Positions 1-8,145 of a stretch of DNA of 59,208 nt are shown one piece after another. A model generated the notes under the pieces. The model was not told where the DNA came from, did not search any database, and worked only from the letters and a program-made list of their open reading frames with translations. Origin of the DNA: Desulfocucumis palustris (GTDB taxonomy: Bacteria > Bacillota > Desulfotomaculia > Desulfotomaculales > Desulfocucumaceae); NCBI RefSeq assembly GCF_002933875.1, contig NZ_BFAV01000121.1:1-59208 (forward strand). The letters run 5' to 3'. The position numbers and the translations under genes are program-made. How positions within the stretch are numbered: the stretch's first letter is position 1; every line of letters starts with the position of its first letter.

Positions 1-63
1 ATATCGCTGGAAATACAAAATAGATGATTTTTCTATTGTATAATGTTTATGACAATCAATCCA

Positions 64-92
64 TTGATATGTTATTACGGAAACGCTATACT
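64..92 (+). promoter_or_regulatory. Sigma-A-like promoter for the peptidoglycan-binding gene
   Basis: TTGATA at 64-69 and TATACT at 87-92 are separated by exactly 17 bases, and a ribosome site AGGAGTGG follows at 101-108. The leader would be very short. This is pattern recognition only. Confidence 0.4.
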
Positions 93-113
93 AGTTTTAA
101 AGGAGTGGTAAAA

Positions 114-422
114 ATGCTGGCCCGGGGCTCCAAGGGTTCGGATGTATCAGAATTACAGTTAAACCTGATGAAACTGGGTTTTAACCCAGGCGCCTGCAGC
201 GGTTTTTACGACGCCCGGACGGAGGAGGCGGTGATGATCTTTCAAAAGGAAAACGGCATTCCCATATCCGGAATAACCGACCGCAATACAGAAGAACGCA
301 TTTACCAGCTGCTCCGCCGCATGTCCATAAATGCGACAGGGGACGGTTCTCGGCTGTCGCAAAACCCCCGTCGGAAATGCGACAGAATGGAACCGTCCCC
401 CTGTCGCACTATTTCACCTTGA
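114..422 (+). CDS. Small peptidoglycan-binding-domain protein
   Basis: The 102-residue protein is essentially one PG_binding_1-type repeat: the opening LARGSKGSDVSELQLNL, a GFxPGxxxGxYDxxTEEAV core and FQKENGIPISGITD match the three-helix fold that binds cell-wall glycans in hydrolases and spore proteins. The ATG at 114 was chosen because AGGAGTGG lies 6 bases upstream; the frame is open further upstream but has no ribosome site there. No signal peptide is visible. About the last 30 residues are encoded by a palindromic repeat pair (331-408) and look nothing like the domain, so the native end was probably replaced by repeat insertion. The end overlaps ridA tail to tail by 14 bases. Function beyond wall binding is unknown. 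Confidence 0.75.
   Translation: MLARGSKGSDVSELQLNLMKLGFNPGACSGFYDARTEEAVMIFQKENGIPISGITDRNTEERIYQLLRRMSINATGDGSRLSQNPRRKCDRMEPSPCRTISP
331..408. repeat. Pair of GCGACAGGG palindromic repeats in opposite orientation
   Basis: Copy 1 (331-361) begins ATGCGACAGGGGACGG and ends CTGTCGCA. Copy 2 (377-408) begins ATGCGACAG and ends CCGTCCCCCTGTCGCA, so the asymmetric centre is inverted relative to copy 1. The same element occurs at 3170-3205 and 7808-7845. Such elements resemble REP sequences mobilised by RAYT transposases; no such transposase is in the window. Confidence 0.8.
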
Positions 423-864
423 CAATCATTTCAACTTCACAGCACGCTCCCAGGGGCAGCTCGCTTACTCCCACGGCGGACCTGGCATGCTGCCCGGCCT
501 CTCCGAATATTTCCCCAAGCAGCTCGGAAGCCCCGTTTATTACTCCGGGCTGCTTGGTAAAACCGGGAGCGCTGTTCACAAATCCGGTCACCTTGACTAT
601 CCTCTCTATGTTGTCCAGGCTGCCCACCATCCCCCTGACCGCGCTCAGGCAGTTCAAAGCGCATATTTTCGCCGCCTGGTAACCCTCCTCATCGGTTATC
701 CCTTCACCCAGCTTGCCCTTGTATTGCAATTCTCCATTGACAAATGATAACTGGCCGGAGGTATACACGTAATTATCAATCCTGACCGCCGGGACGTAGG
801 CTGCCACCGGCTTGGGCGCCCGGGGAATTTCTATTCCCATTTCCTTTAATTTAGCTTCAAACAT
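409..864 (-). CDS. ridA: RidA/YjgF family protein
   Basis: This 151-residue protein matches the longer branch of the RidA (YjgF/UK114) family, whose best known members hydrolyse reactive enamine/imine intermediates from PLP enzymes. Visible family segments are AVRIDNYVYTSGQLSFVNG near the N-terminus, the central AKICALNCLSAVRG helix, RIVKVTGFVNS, and the C-terminal ARSAVGVSELPLGACCEVE strand. The arginine of the ARSAVGV segment is the usual substrate carboxylate-binding residue. The ATG is preceded by AGGAG. It appears monocistronic, divergent from the OLD-family gene. Members of this longer branch have varied activities, so imine deaminase activity is inferred from family only. Confidence 0.85.
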   Translation of the reverse strand: MFEAKLKEMGIEIPRAPKPVAAYVPAVRIDNYVYTSGQLSFVNGELQYKGKLGEGITDEEGYQAAKICALNCLSAVRGMVGSLDNIERIVKVTGFVNSAPGFTKQPGVINGASELLGEIFGEAGQHARSAVGVSELPLGACCEVEMIVKVK

Positions 865-970
865 TATTTATCTCCTATCAATTTTTTTAATATATTTTAC
901 CATTAACTGTATTAACATACTAAAAATCTTTACGGTACGTTCCCGGCGCGCCTAATATTGATTTTTATGA

Positions 971-999
971 TAGACCCGGGGCTCCCGCTGATTTATACT
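971..999 (+). promoter_or_regulatory. Possible promoter for the OLD-family gene
   Basis: TAGACC (971-976) and TATACT (994-999) are 17 bases apart, 36 bases before the ATG at 1035. The -35 box matches only four of six consensus positions. Confidence 0.3.
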
Positions 1000-1034
1000 A
1001 AAATCACACATTCGCTGACAAAGGGACTGATTAA

Positions 1035-2951
1035 ATGACAATGGCTAAAACCAGAATCAATTTCCATTTGCCCGACGGCGGCAGGTTCGGACTGGAAAAC
1101 ACCCCGGGGATAACCTATATTATAGGGCCCAACGGAGTGGGCAAATCATACGCTCTGAAAAAATTTGCCCGGGAAAACCCGGATCAAGCCTTATATATAT
1201 TACCCAGCAGAAAGGACGTCAGGAGAAACCTCACCCAGTCCGAAAGAAGCGACGAGAAACAGTTTTTCAATGAGTGGCTGGCCTACGAACAACTGCGCCG
1301 TTACTGGTACCGCACCATCAGGCAGCCCGGATTGCTGGCCCTGGCGCTTTCTTTCCTGGAGAGGCTGGGAGTACCCCAGCGCTTTTCGGTCAGCATGGAG
1401 GACGGCTCCTTTAAATTCCACCCCTCGGAAACCGGCGGCTTTTCCCCCGGAGAAAGCCAGCCCGCGGGGCTGCTCAACCTGCCCCTGCTGGGAATTGCTG
1501 TTTACGATCCTTCCCGGAAGCTGGTTATAATCGACGAACCGGAACAATCCCTGCACCCCCAGGCGCAGCATATTTTTGTCAGCGTGCTGCGGGATGTGGC
1601 CAGAATTCAGGAGAAGCATTTCATCCTTTCCACCCATTCGCCATCCATGGTGGACATAAGAGACAAAGACGACCTGGGTAGAATTTTCTTTATCCGGCGA
1701 AGCAAAAAGGACCTGCACCACCGCAAGGTATTCCGCATCAACCCGGCTGATACCGGGGAGTACGCGGATTTGATCCCCGGACTCACCACCTATAAAAGGG
1801 AGATATTTTTCGCCGACAAGGTGATACTGGTGGAAGGCCAGCACGACCGGGATGTGCTGCACGCCCTGGTGGAGGCCGGTGACTTCGGAGTATCCCTGGC
1901 CCGCACCAGCATACTGCCGGTGGGAGGCTTCGGCTCCATGGCCAAATATACCGCCTTTTTCAAAGAAATCGGTGTTAAGCCCTTTGTTGTCTGCGACAGG
2001 GACACCATCTACCCCACCTCGTCCATCCGCTGGAGCTGTGGCCGCTCCGAGTCGGGAAGCTTTGAATGGAAGGGCTGGGTCAATCCCACCACAGCCCGTC
2101 TTTTTGCGGAAGGAGAAAGGGAGAAAACAAAAAAACCTGAGGCCAACCTGGACCCCTCACGGTTTGAGCACCTGGAAAGCCTGTCCAGAAAACTTTCCAG
2201 AACCATGAAAAAAGCGCTGGCGGAGGTGGAAAGCAACCCGGCCGGGGCTAAAGGGCTGCGGTCGCTGGAACCGGCCCTGGACGAGCTGGCCAAAAAAAAT
2301 TCACCCGGCTGCGAATTCAAAGACTACAAGGAATTCCGGGTGTATCACAGCATACTTTCCGCGATTCTAAAAGAAAACGACTGGAGAGAGACAGTTTTCG
2401 GCAACACCTTCTCCCAGGTGGAAGAAGCCTATAACGGATTTGAAACCCAGGCCTCCCAGCTGGACATACTGCTTCTCCGGGACGGCAGGCTGGAAGACAT
2501 ATATCTGCACGGCGGCAGGGAGGATTTGACCAAAACTGAAAAATCCCTGGCCGAAGCCAGGGACATACGGAGAATATATGCCTCCGATCCAGGCAGGATC
2601 GACCAGGACTACGCCCAGATTATACAGCCTTTAAAGGAAAAGAATTTTATCCGGAGGGTTAATCCCGGCCTGCCTCACGAGGCAGCCGCCATCATCGCCG
2701 GCAAGCTGCACGAAATATATGACTACCTGTTCGGTTCGGGAAAAATAGCGGAACGGATACAGCAAATGCTGGAAAGCGGCAAACTGGAGGAGCTGTCCTC
2801 CGGAGCCGGGGTAACAGGGTGGAAGGAAGACGGCCCGGACAGCCACGTTGTATTGTCCATACCCTTACTGAGGGGATACCTGTCCGAAGACGGCAGCATA
2901 TGCCTCACCTCCACCCAAAGGCCCGACTTCTTCAGACTGCTCTACCAGTAG
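1035..2951 (+). CDS. OLD-family ATPase with TOPRIM nuclease domain
   Basis: The 638-residue protein starts with an ABC/SMC-type ATPase: Walker A GPNGVGKS at residues 31-38, Walker B LVIIDEPEQSLHP near 160-172 and the ILSTHSPSMVD switch segment about 30 residues on. A TOPRIM domain follows from about residue 263, with VILVEGQHDRD supplying the metal-binding Glu and FVVCDRDTIY the Asp-x-Asp pair. This order is that of OLD (overcoming lysogenisation defect) nucleases, several of which act in phage defence. No UvrD-like partner (as in Gabija) or reverse transcriptase lies beside it, so it is a stand-alone OLD. The C-terminal 300 residues are charged, helical and unfamiliar. The ATG at 1035 or the one two codons later could initiate. 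Role in defence is inferred. Confidence 0.8.
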   Translation: MTMAKTRINFHLPDGGRFGLENTPGITYIIGPNGVGKSYALKKFARENPDQALYILPSRKDVRRNLTQSERSDEKQFFNEWLAYEQLRRYWYRTIRQPGLLALALSFLERLGVPQRFSVSMEDGSFKFHPSETGGFSPGESQPAGLLNLPLLGIAVYDPSRKLVIIDEPEQSLHPQAQHIFVSVLRDVARIQEKHFILSTHSPSMVDIRDKDDLGRIFFIRRSKKDLHHRKVFRINPADTGEYADLIPGLTTYKREIFFADKVILVEGQHDRDVLHALVEAGDFGVSLARTSILPVGGFGSMAKYTAFFKEIGVKPFVVCDRDTIYPTSSIRWSCGRSESGSFEWKGWVNPTTARLFAEGEREKTKKPEANLDPSRFEHLESLSRKLSRTMKKALAEVESNPAGAKGLRSLEPALDELAKKNSPGCEFKDYKEFRVYHSILSAILKENDWRETVFGNTFSQVEEAYNGFETQASQLDILLLRDGRLEDIYLHGGREDLTKTEKSLAEARDIRRIYASDPGRIDQDYAQIIQPLKEKNFIRRVNPGLPHEAAAIIAGKLHEIYDYLFGSGKIAERIQQMLESGKLEELSSGAGVTGWKEDGPDSHVVLSIPLLRGYLSEDGSICLTSTQRPDFFRLLYQ

Positions 2952-3169
2952 GTACCGCGGTAAGCAACGGCACGTACAGTTACCCTGGTTATCCAGCTTC
3001 ACTTATAAAGCCGTATGACAACCGGCCTGGTGAACAAATAAAGCAACCTGGAAGGAAGGGTTCCCGGCACATCGGAATGTGATAATTTGTATGCCAGGTA
3101 TTATAACTTACCGGTAGACAGACCGGGGACCGGTAAATGAATTATCGCGTCAATTACCTTACCAGTTGA

Positions 3170-3205
3170 AAATGCGACAGGGAAGAACCGTCCCCTGTCG
3201 CATTT
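3170..3205. repeat. GCGACAGGG palindromic repeat
   Basis: AAATGCGACAGGG is mirrored by CCCCTGTCGCATTT around AAGAACCGT. It is a third copy of the family and lies immediately after the stop of the minus-strand gene ending at 3209, where its hairpin could also terminate transcription. Confidence 0.8.
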
Positions 3206-3208
3206 CTT

Positions 3209-3748
3209 TTAACCCAGTGTTTTCTTCATATCATCCAGATTTTTGTTTATCTCCTTTAATGTATTAATCCTACTGTTTTGTATGCTTATTATTTCCTCCA
3301 AACTACGGAGAATCCCGGCACTGTCCCCGGATTTTTTGACTTCTTTCAGTTGCGATACCTTCCTGTTCAGATGGCCGGAGGAGGCTTGAAGCACTGATTT
3401 TGCCTTTTCCACGTTAACTGTGACAGTCTTCATTTCAGCAACGTCACCGGCGGTAAGTCCCTTTCCGTTCTGCTGTTTCAACTGTATTATCCTGGCCTCT
3501 ATTTCCTTTATCCGGACCTTCATAGCAACTTTCATCGCCCTTATTTCCGCGTTGTTCTGCTTTATTGTCGCATACTTTACAGATATTTTCCGGTAATCGG
3601 CCGCAACCTTCCGGTACCCGGACTCCGGCAGGTACTGTCCGGCCTCCGAGGCGGGCGGGTTTGTTCTAAATGCCAGGGCAAGGGGGATGCTGGCAAATAG
3701 TATGGCAGACAGCATAATTAATACCATCTTCTTTACCCTGTTCATCAT
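3209..3748 (-). CDS. Exported coiled-coil protein of unknown function
   Basis: The 179-residue product begins with basic residues and a hydrophobic stretch (VLIMLSAILFASIPLALAF, about residues 9-27), which fits a Sec signal peptide or N-terminal anchor. The rest is highly charged and helical, rich in Lys, Glu, Ile and Gln in heptad-like spacing (about residues 60-175), so a coiled coil outside the membrane is likely. No enzymatic motif is visible. It overlaps the upstream lipoprotein gene by four bases (ATGA), so the two are translationally coupled and probably work together at the cell envelope. I do not recognise a named family. Confidence 0.7.
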   Translation of the reverse strand: MMNRVKKMVLIMLSAILFASIPLALAFRTNPPASEAGQYLPESGYRKVAADYRKISVKYATIKQNNAEIRAMKVAMKVRIKEIEARIIQLKQQNGKGLTAGDVAEMKTVTVNVEKAKSVLQASSGHLNRKVSQLKEVKKSGDSAGILRSLEEIISIQNSRINTLKEINKNLDDMKKTLG

Positions 3749-4173
3749 TGTTCCCCCTCGTAAAGCAGTTCGCTTTCGTCTATGTCCTCAGTCCCATCCA
3801 GGGCTTCCAGCAAATCGTCCAACTGGCGGTCAATCTCCTCCAGCATCTGCCCGGCTTCCTGACCCGGAACCTGATTTTCCGATTTAATGACAAGGTCCGG
3901 CTTTTCCACGGCCCCGCCGGGCTGTCCCCCGGGTTTAACCGCGGAACCGGCGGCTTTATCCTTACCGCCGTCGATTTTCTTCACCGCTCCGTCATCTTTG
4001 CCGGGTGAAACAACTGACTGTTTGCTCCCGCCGGTATCGCTTCCGCCGGTGTCAACCTCGACGGACTCCTTCCCGGTTTCCGGTGGTTTGACTTCCGGTG
4101 GCGCTTTATCGCCACAACCGGCAATAAACACTATAAGAAGCATTGCCGCAAGCAGCCGGAGCTTTAAGCCCAT
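3745..4173 (-). CDS. Lipoprotein, low-complexity linker type
   Basis: The 142-residue protein has a typical lipoprotein signal: basic start, hydrophobic core and the lipobox IAGC, with acylation expected at Cys 20. The mature part is a Pro/Gly/Asp/Lys-rich, probably disordered region (residues 22-110) followed by a short acidic helical tail rich in Asp, Glu and Leu. There is no recognisable enzymatic domain. AGAGGTG precedes the ATG. It is first in a two-gene operon with the coiled-coil protein, downstream of the two-component genes on the same strand. It could be a spacer-type envelope protein; function is unknown. Confidence 0.75.
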   Translation of the reverse strand: MGLKLRLLAAMLLIVFIAGCGDKAPPEVKPPETGKESVEVDTGGSDTGGSKQSVVSPGKDDGAVKKIDGGKDKAAGSAVKPGGQPGGAVEKPDLVIKSENQVPGQEAGQMLEEIDRQLDDLLEALDGTEDIDESELLYEGEQ

Positions 4174-4295
4174 TTATTTCACCTCTAATGATAAGGATTT
4201 AAATCATGCCGGCACCTCCTTGTGAGGGAGATTATAAATTCCGGCTGTAAAAAGGTTATATATTAAATGTAAACAAACTGTAATTTAGTCGGCGG

Positions 4296-5702
4296 CTACC
4301 CGGGAATTTCCACGGTCATTTCCGTTCCCTGCCCCAACCGGCTCCTGGCGGTTACCCTGCCGCCGTGCAGTTCCACCAATTCCTTGACTATGGCCAAACC
4401 CAGTCCGGTCCCCCCCGAGGCGGAATCCCGGGAGCTGTCCACCCGGTGAAATTTATCAAAAATTCTTTCCAGCTCTTCATCGGGGATACCCCTGCCGCTA
4501 TCCCTGACATATATACGGACATAAGCCTCTTCGGCAATTGCCCCGACGACGATTTCCCCACCATCGTCCGAATATTTTACAGCGTTGCTTAAAAGATTTA
4601 AAACTATCTGCCTCAACCGGTCCTGGTCGGCCTGGACAATTATCTTTTCCCCCGGGCTCACATTTATGGAGATGTTTCGTTTTTCCGCCCCGAGCCTGTA
4701 TTCCTCCGCCAGTTCCTTAAGCAGAGCGGCAACGTCCACCGGGCCGGGATTGAGTTTTATGCCTCCGGCCTGCAGTTTTGCCAGTTCCAGCAGATCCTTC
4801 ACCAGTCTGGTCAGCCTGGCGGTCTCCTGGTGGGCCAGTCTCAGATACCTGTCCTGCTGCCCAGGTGTTATCACCCCGTCCAGTATTCCCTGTATGAATC
4901 CCCTGATTGTGGTCAGAGGTGTTCTCAACTCGTGGGAAACGTTGGCTATCAGCTCCTTGCGCATCTGCTCCACCTGTCGCAGCCTGTTTTTCATATAATT
5001 GAAGGACAACGCCAGCCTGGCTATTTCATCCCGCCCCTCCACGGGCACGTCCCGGCTGAAATCCCCCGCGGCAATGGCGTCCGCAGCCAGCCTTATATTT
5101 TCAATGGGCCGGGATATACGGCGGGAAACAGAGTATATCACCGCCGAGGCTATGATAATGGAAATAAAGGCAGTACTCCAGATTAGCCTGTATATGCTGA
5201 GCAGCGCTTCGTTAATCCGGTCCAGGGGCGAAAAGAGCAGCACAGCTCCCTCCACCTGCCCGTCGATCATCACCGGAACCCCCACAAACACCACATACAT
5301 GTTCATATAACTGGAATAATATTTTTTTCTTACCAGGGTCTGACCTTTGAGCACTTCCTTTACATCCTCTGCCAACCCGTCCCGGGTATCCCCGTTCATG
5401 CCGTCCCTGTCCGGAGTATTTATTTCATTTAAATTTTCTCCCTGCAGCAGCACAACCCTGGCGCCGGCAACCTCACCCGCGGTATTTACAGCCTGCACCA
5501 ACTCCCCCTGGCTGATTTCATCCTCTCCGTATTTCCGGGCCAGCGCCTCCACGCTTTTGCCCGCAGACTGAAGTTCCCGCTTTTTCTGCTCGAAGAAATA
5601 ATAATTCATGTACTGGCTCATGGCCATGGCCAGCGTTCCGATAACAGCCACTATAATGACCATGTAAGTGACCAGCAGCCTCTGAAAAGTATTTTTAAAC
5701 AT
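4296..5702 (-). CDS. Membrane sensor histidine kinase
   Basis: The 468-residue kinase has TM helix 1 (about 9-28), an extracytoplasmic sensor region (about 30-170, PAS/Cache-like judging by its strands), TM helix 2 (about 173-193), a HAMP linker (to about 245), a HisKA domain with phospho-acceptor His 257 in VSHELRTPL, and a HATPase domain with N-box NLLSNAVKYS, G1 DSGRGIP (401-407) and G2 GGTGLGL (430-436). All catalytic boxes are intact. The start codon overlaps the stop of the response-regulator gene by one base, so the two are co-translated as a pair. The general design is that of envelope-sensing PhoR/ResE-like kinases; the stimulus cannot be read from sequence. Confidence 0.95.
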   Translation of the reverse strand: MFKNTFQRLLVTYMVIIVAVIGTLAMAMSQYMNYYFFEQKKRELQSAGKSVEALARKYGEDEISQGELVQAVNTAGEVAGARVVLLQGENLNEINTPDRDGMNGDTRDGLAEDVKEVLKGQTLVRKKYYSSYMNMYVVFVGVPVMIDGQVEGAVLLFSPLDRINEALLSIYRLIWSTAFISIIIASAVIYSVSRRISRPIENIRLAADAIAAGDFSRDVPVEGRDEIARLALSFNYMKNRLRQVEQMRKELIANVSHELRTPLTTIRGFIQGILDGVITPGQQDRYLRLAHQETARLTRLVKDLLELAKLQAGGIKLNPGPVDVAALLKELAEEYRLGAEKRNISINVSPGEKIIVQADQDRLRQIVLNLLSNAVKYSDDGGEIVVGAIAEEAYVRIYVRDSGRGIPDEELERIFDKFHRVDSSRDSASGGTGLGLAIVKELVELHGGRVTARSRLGQGTEMTVEIPG

Positions 5703-6397
5703 TACCTGACCTCAAATTTGTAGCCCACGCCGTATATGGTTTTTATCAGCCACGGCTGTTCCCGGGAATCCAGCTTTTCCCTGAGTTTTTTCACATGCAT
5801 GTCCACGGTGCGGGTTTCCCCCACGTAATCGTATCCCCACACCTTTTCCAAAAGCCTGTTCCTGGTCAGGACAATGTTTTTATTGAGTACCATGAAATGC
5901 AGCAGCTGGGTTTCCTTGGGGGTTAATTCCACGGGCTTTCCATTCAACCGTACTTCATATTTCTCCATGTCCATTACCAGGCCGCCCACCCGCAGGGTAT
6001 CGGCTGTTCCATCACCGCCGGCGGCTTTTCTTTTTCTCAGGTGGGCCCTTACCCTGGCTGCCACTTCCAGGGGGTCAAAGGGTTTTACCACGTAATCGTC
6101 CGCCCCCATGTCCAGCCCTGAGACTTTATCCTCGCTGGCATCCCTGGCGGTAAGCATTATCACGGGAATGTCGCTGTCCTTTCTAATCAGCTGGCATACC
6201 TCCCAGCCGTTGATTATGGGAAGCATGATGTCCAGTATTACCAGATCCGGTTTCTCGCTCCTGAAAATGTCCAGGGCGGTACTGCCGTTATGGGCGAAAA
6301 GCAGCCTGTGGCCGTCCCTGCTTAAATATAGCTGCAGCAACTCACATATGTTACTGTCGTCATCCACCACTAGTACGGTAGTATCATTCCGGCTCAT
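5702..6397 (-). CDS. OmpR-family response regulator
   Basis: The 231-residue protein has a complete receiver domain: acidic pair D12/D13, phospho-acceptor D56 in LVILDIMLP, switch Thr 83 and Lys 105 in DDYVVKPF. It is followed by an OmpR/PhoB winged-helix domain from about residue 130, ending in TRTVDMHVKKLREKL and IYGVGYKFE. It would be phosphorylated by the downstream kinase and act as a DNA-binding transcription factor. AGGAGTG stands just upstream of the ATG. The envelope lipoprotein operon immediately downstream on the same strand is a plausible target, though no binding site was identified. Confidence 0.95.
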   Translation of the reverse strand: MSRNDTTVLVVDDDSNICELLQLYLSRDGHRLLFAHNGSTALDIFRSEKPDLVILDIMLPIINGWEVCQLIRKDSDIPVIMLTARDASEDKVSGLDMGADDYVVKPFDPLEVAARVRAHLRKRKAAGGDGTADTLRVGGLVMDMEKYEVRLNGKPVELTPKETQLLHFMVLNKNIVLTRNRLLEKVWGYDYVGETRTVDMHVKKLREKLDSREQPWLIKTIYGVGYKFEVR

Positions 6398-6486
6398 CTT
6401 GCACTCCTATAAGGGGGTGAGCTAGTAATATGTTAATAAAAAAGTCTGATCCCATTAACTATTCTATTGGCATGCTAAATTTCCCT

Positions 6487-7776
6487 TTAGTAATTATCGG
6501 CATTATCCCGGCCGGGGTTGTCCGCCGGTCCGAAGGGCTCCTCCGCCGGCAGTTCCTGCACGTTTTTCAGCTTTCTCTGAATGGCCCGGGATTTGGATGC
6601 CGCGGTTTCCATGGTGTTGCTGGCCTCCTGCAGTTTCTTCCTGGTCTTGTCCAGCATGTCCCCGAACTTTATGAATTCGGTTTTTACCGCTCCCAGCAGG
6701 GCCCATACCTCACTGGAACGTTTTTCGACGGCCAGGGTGCGAAAGCCCATTTGCAGGCTGTTCAGCAACGCCGCCAGGGTAGTGGGGCCGGTGAGCACAA
6801 CCCTGTGGTCCCTCTGCAGGGATTCGCAAAGCCCGGGTTTTCTGAGAACTTCCGCGTACAACCCCTCCACCGGCAGGAACATTATACCGAAATCCGTGGT
6901 ATTCGGCGGGTCAATGTACTTCTCCCTGATATTTTTTGCCTCGTATTTTATCCTGTTCTCCAAAAGCTTCCGGGCTTCCTCGGCCTCCGCCTGGTTAGCC
7001 TGCTCCCGGGCATCCAGCAGCCTCTGATAATCCTCCAGGGGAAACTTGGCGTCTATGGGCAGCCAGACAACATTCTCTCCGGGGTTCCGGCCGGGAAGCT
7101 TGATTGCAAACTCCACCCTTTCACTTGCTCCCTTTTTGGTGGACACATTACTTTCATACTGCTCCGGGGTCAACACCTGCTCCAGAAGGCTGCCAAGCTG
7201 TATTTCTCCCCAGGTGCCCCTGGTCTTGACATTGGTGAGCACCTTTTTCAGATCTCCCACCCCGGATGCCAGGGTCTGCATCTCTCCCAGCCCTTTATGC
7301 ACCAGTTCCAGCCTCTCGCTGACAAGTTTGAAGGATTCCCCCAGCCGTTTTTCCAGTGAGGCGTGAAGTTTTTCATCAACGGTGGCCCGCATCTGCTCCA
7401 GCTTCAGGCTGTTATCCTCCTGAAGCTGCTTAAGCTTTTGCTCCACCGTGTCCCTCATTTGCTCCAGTTTTTTTTCATTGCTGGCCGTAAGCTCCGAAAG
7501 CTGCCTGCTGAAAGTGTCCAGCTGGTTTCTCTGCAAACCTGCTATTTCCGACATGTGACTGAGTACCGAGTCGTTGAAAAGGTTAATGTTTTTTACCAGT
7601 TCTTCCCTGAATATCCTTTCCAGCCGCTCCTGGTTCTTATCCGCCGAGGATAACTGATATTCCAATTGGGAAAGCCTGGCGGAGGTGCGGGTCATGTGAA
7701 CCACCAGTAATAAAAGCATTAACAGGTTGATAAGCGAAAACATAACCGATAAAAAGTCATTTAACATAAAATCCAC
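6487..7776 (-). CDS. rmuC: DNA recombination protein RmuC
   Basis: The 429-residue protein has the RmuC layout: an N-terminal membrane anchor (about residues 9-27), a long coiled coil (about 30-170), then the conserved nuclease-like core beginning GTWGEIQLGSLLEQVLTPEQY and containing WLPIDAKFPLEDY, the metal-binding-like part of a PD-(D/E)xK fold, and IMFLPVEGLYAEVL. RmuC limits inversions between short inverted repeats, and some members act in defence. The reading frame can open at a GTG at 7776, with GGGAG four bases upstream, or at the ATG three codons later; spacing does not settle it. It is monocistronic, flanked by a palindromic repeat upstream. Confidence 0.9.
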   Translation of the reverse strand: MDFMLNDFLSVMFSLINLLMLLLLVVHMTRTSARLSQLEYQLSSADKNQERLERIFREELVKNINLFNDSVLSHMSEIAGLQRNQLDTFSRQLSELTASNEKKLEQMRDTVEQKLKQLQEDNSLKLEQMRATVDEKLHASLEKRLGESFKLVSERLELVHKGLGEMQTLASGVGDLKKVLTNVKTRGTWGEIQLGSLLEQVLTPEQYESNVSTKKGASERVEFAIKLPGRNPGENVVWLPIDAKFPLEDYQRLLDAREQANQAEAEEARKLLENRIKYEAKNIREKYIDPPNTTDFGIMFLPVEGLYAEVLRKPGLCESLQRDHRVVLTGPTTLAALLNSLQMGFRTLAVEKRSSEVWALLGAVKTEFIKFGDMLDKTRKKLQEASNTMETAASKSRAIQRKLKNVQELPAEEPFGPADNPGRDNADNY

Positions 7777-7807
7777 TCATCTCCCAAAACCACAGAAAAT
7801 ATTCTTT

Positions 7808-7845
7808 AAAATGCGACAGCGGAGAACCGTCCCCTGTCGCATTTT
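7808..7845. repeat. GCGACAGGG palindromic repeat
   Basis: AAAATGCGACAG and CTGTCGCATTTT flank CGGAGAACCGTCCC. This fourth copy lies between rmuC and the zinc-ribbon gene. Its hairpin followed by T residues could act as a terminator on the plus strand and, through the A-run, on the minus strand. Confidence 0.8.
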
Positions 7846-7910
7846 TCGCATTGGCTAAAAAGTAAAAAGGCAGCGCGACATTAAGACCATGCCGCGCCGC
7901 CCGGTTACCG

Positions 7911-8108
7911 CTAATTTAAAAGCAAAGGAATTATCTCTATCACCGTGCCGCATTCCGGGCACTGTATTCTCCTGTTTGCAGGCATCTTCTCAAAGGTGAT
8001 TTCAACATCGCACAGGGGACATTTCACCGCTGAATGACCAGATTCGTTCCGGTATTCCTGGGATTTGTCACCACTGCCGCATGCCGAACAACTGCCGCAA
8101 CCCGACAT
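7911..8108 (-). CDS. Small double-CxxC zinc-ribbon protein
   Basis: The start at 8108 was chosen because GGGGGAG lies eight bases upstream, giving 65 residues; the longer frame to 8168 has no such site. The N-terminus is MSGCGSCSACGSG, a Cys/Gly cluster that could bind metal. The C-terminal half has CPLC and CPEC knuckles 18-20 residues apart, typical of a rubredoxin-like zinc ribbon. It lies just downstream of the HI0933-type flavoprotein on the same strand, so it may be co-transcribed with it. No specific family was recognised. Confidence 0.7.
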   Translation of the reverse strand: MSGCGSCSACGSGDKSQEYRNESGHSAVKCPLCDVEITFEKMPANRRIQCPECGTVIEIIPLLLN

Positions 8109-8145
8109 ACAAAAATCTCCCCCCCGTAATATTATCATCAGAAAA

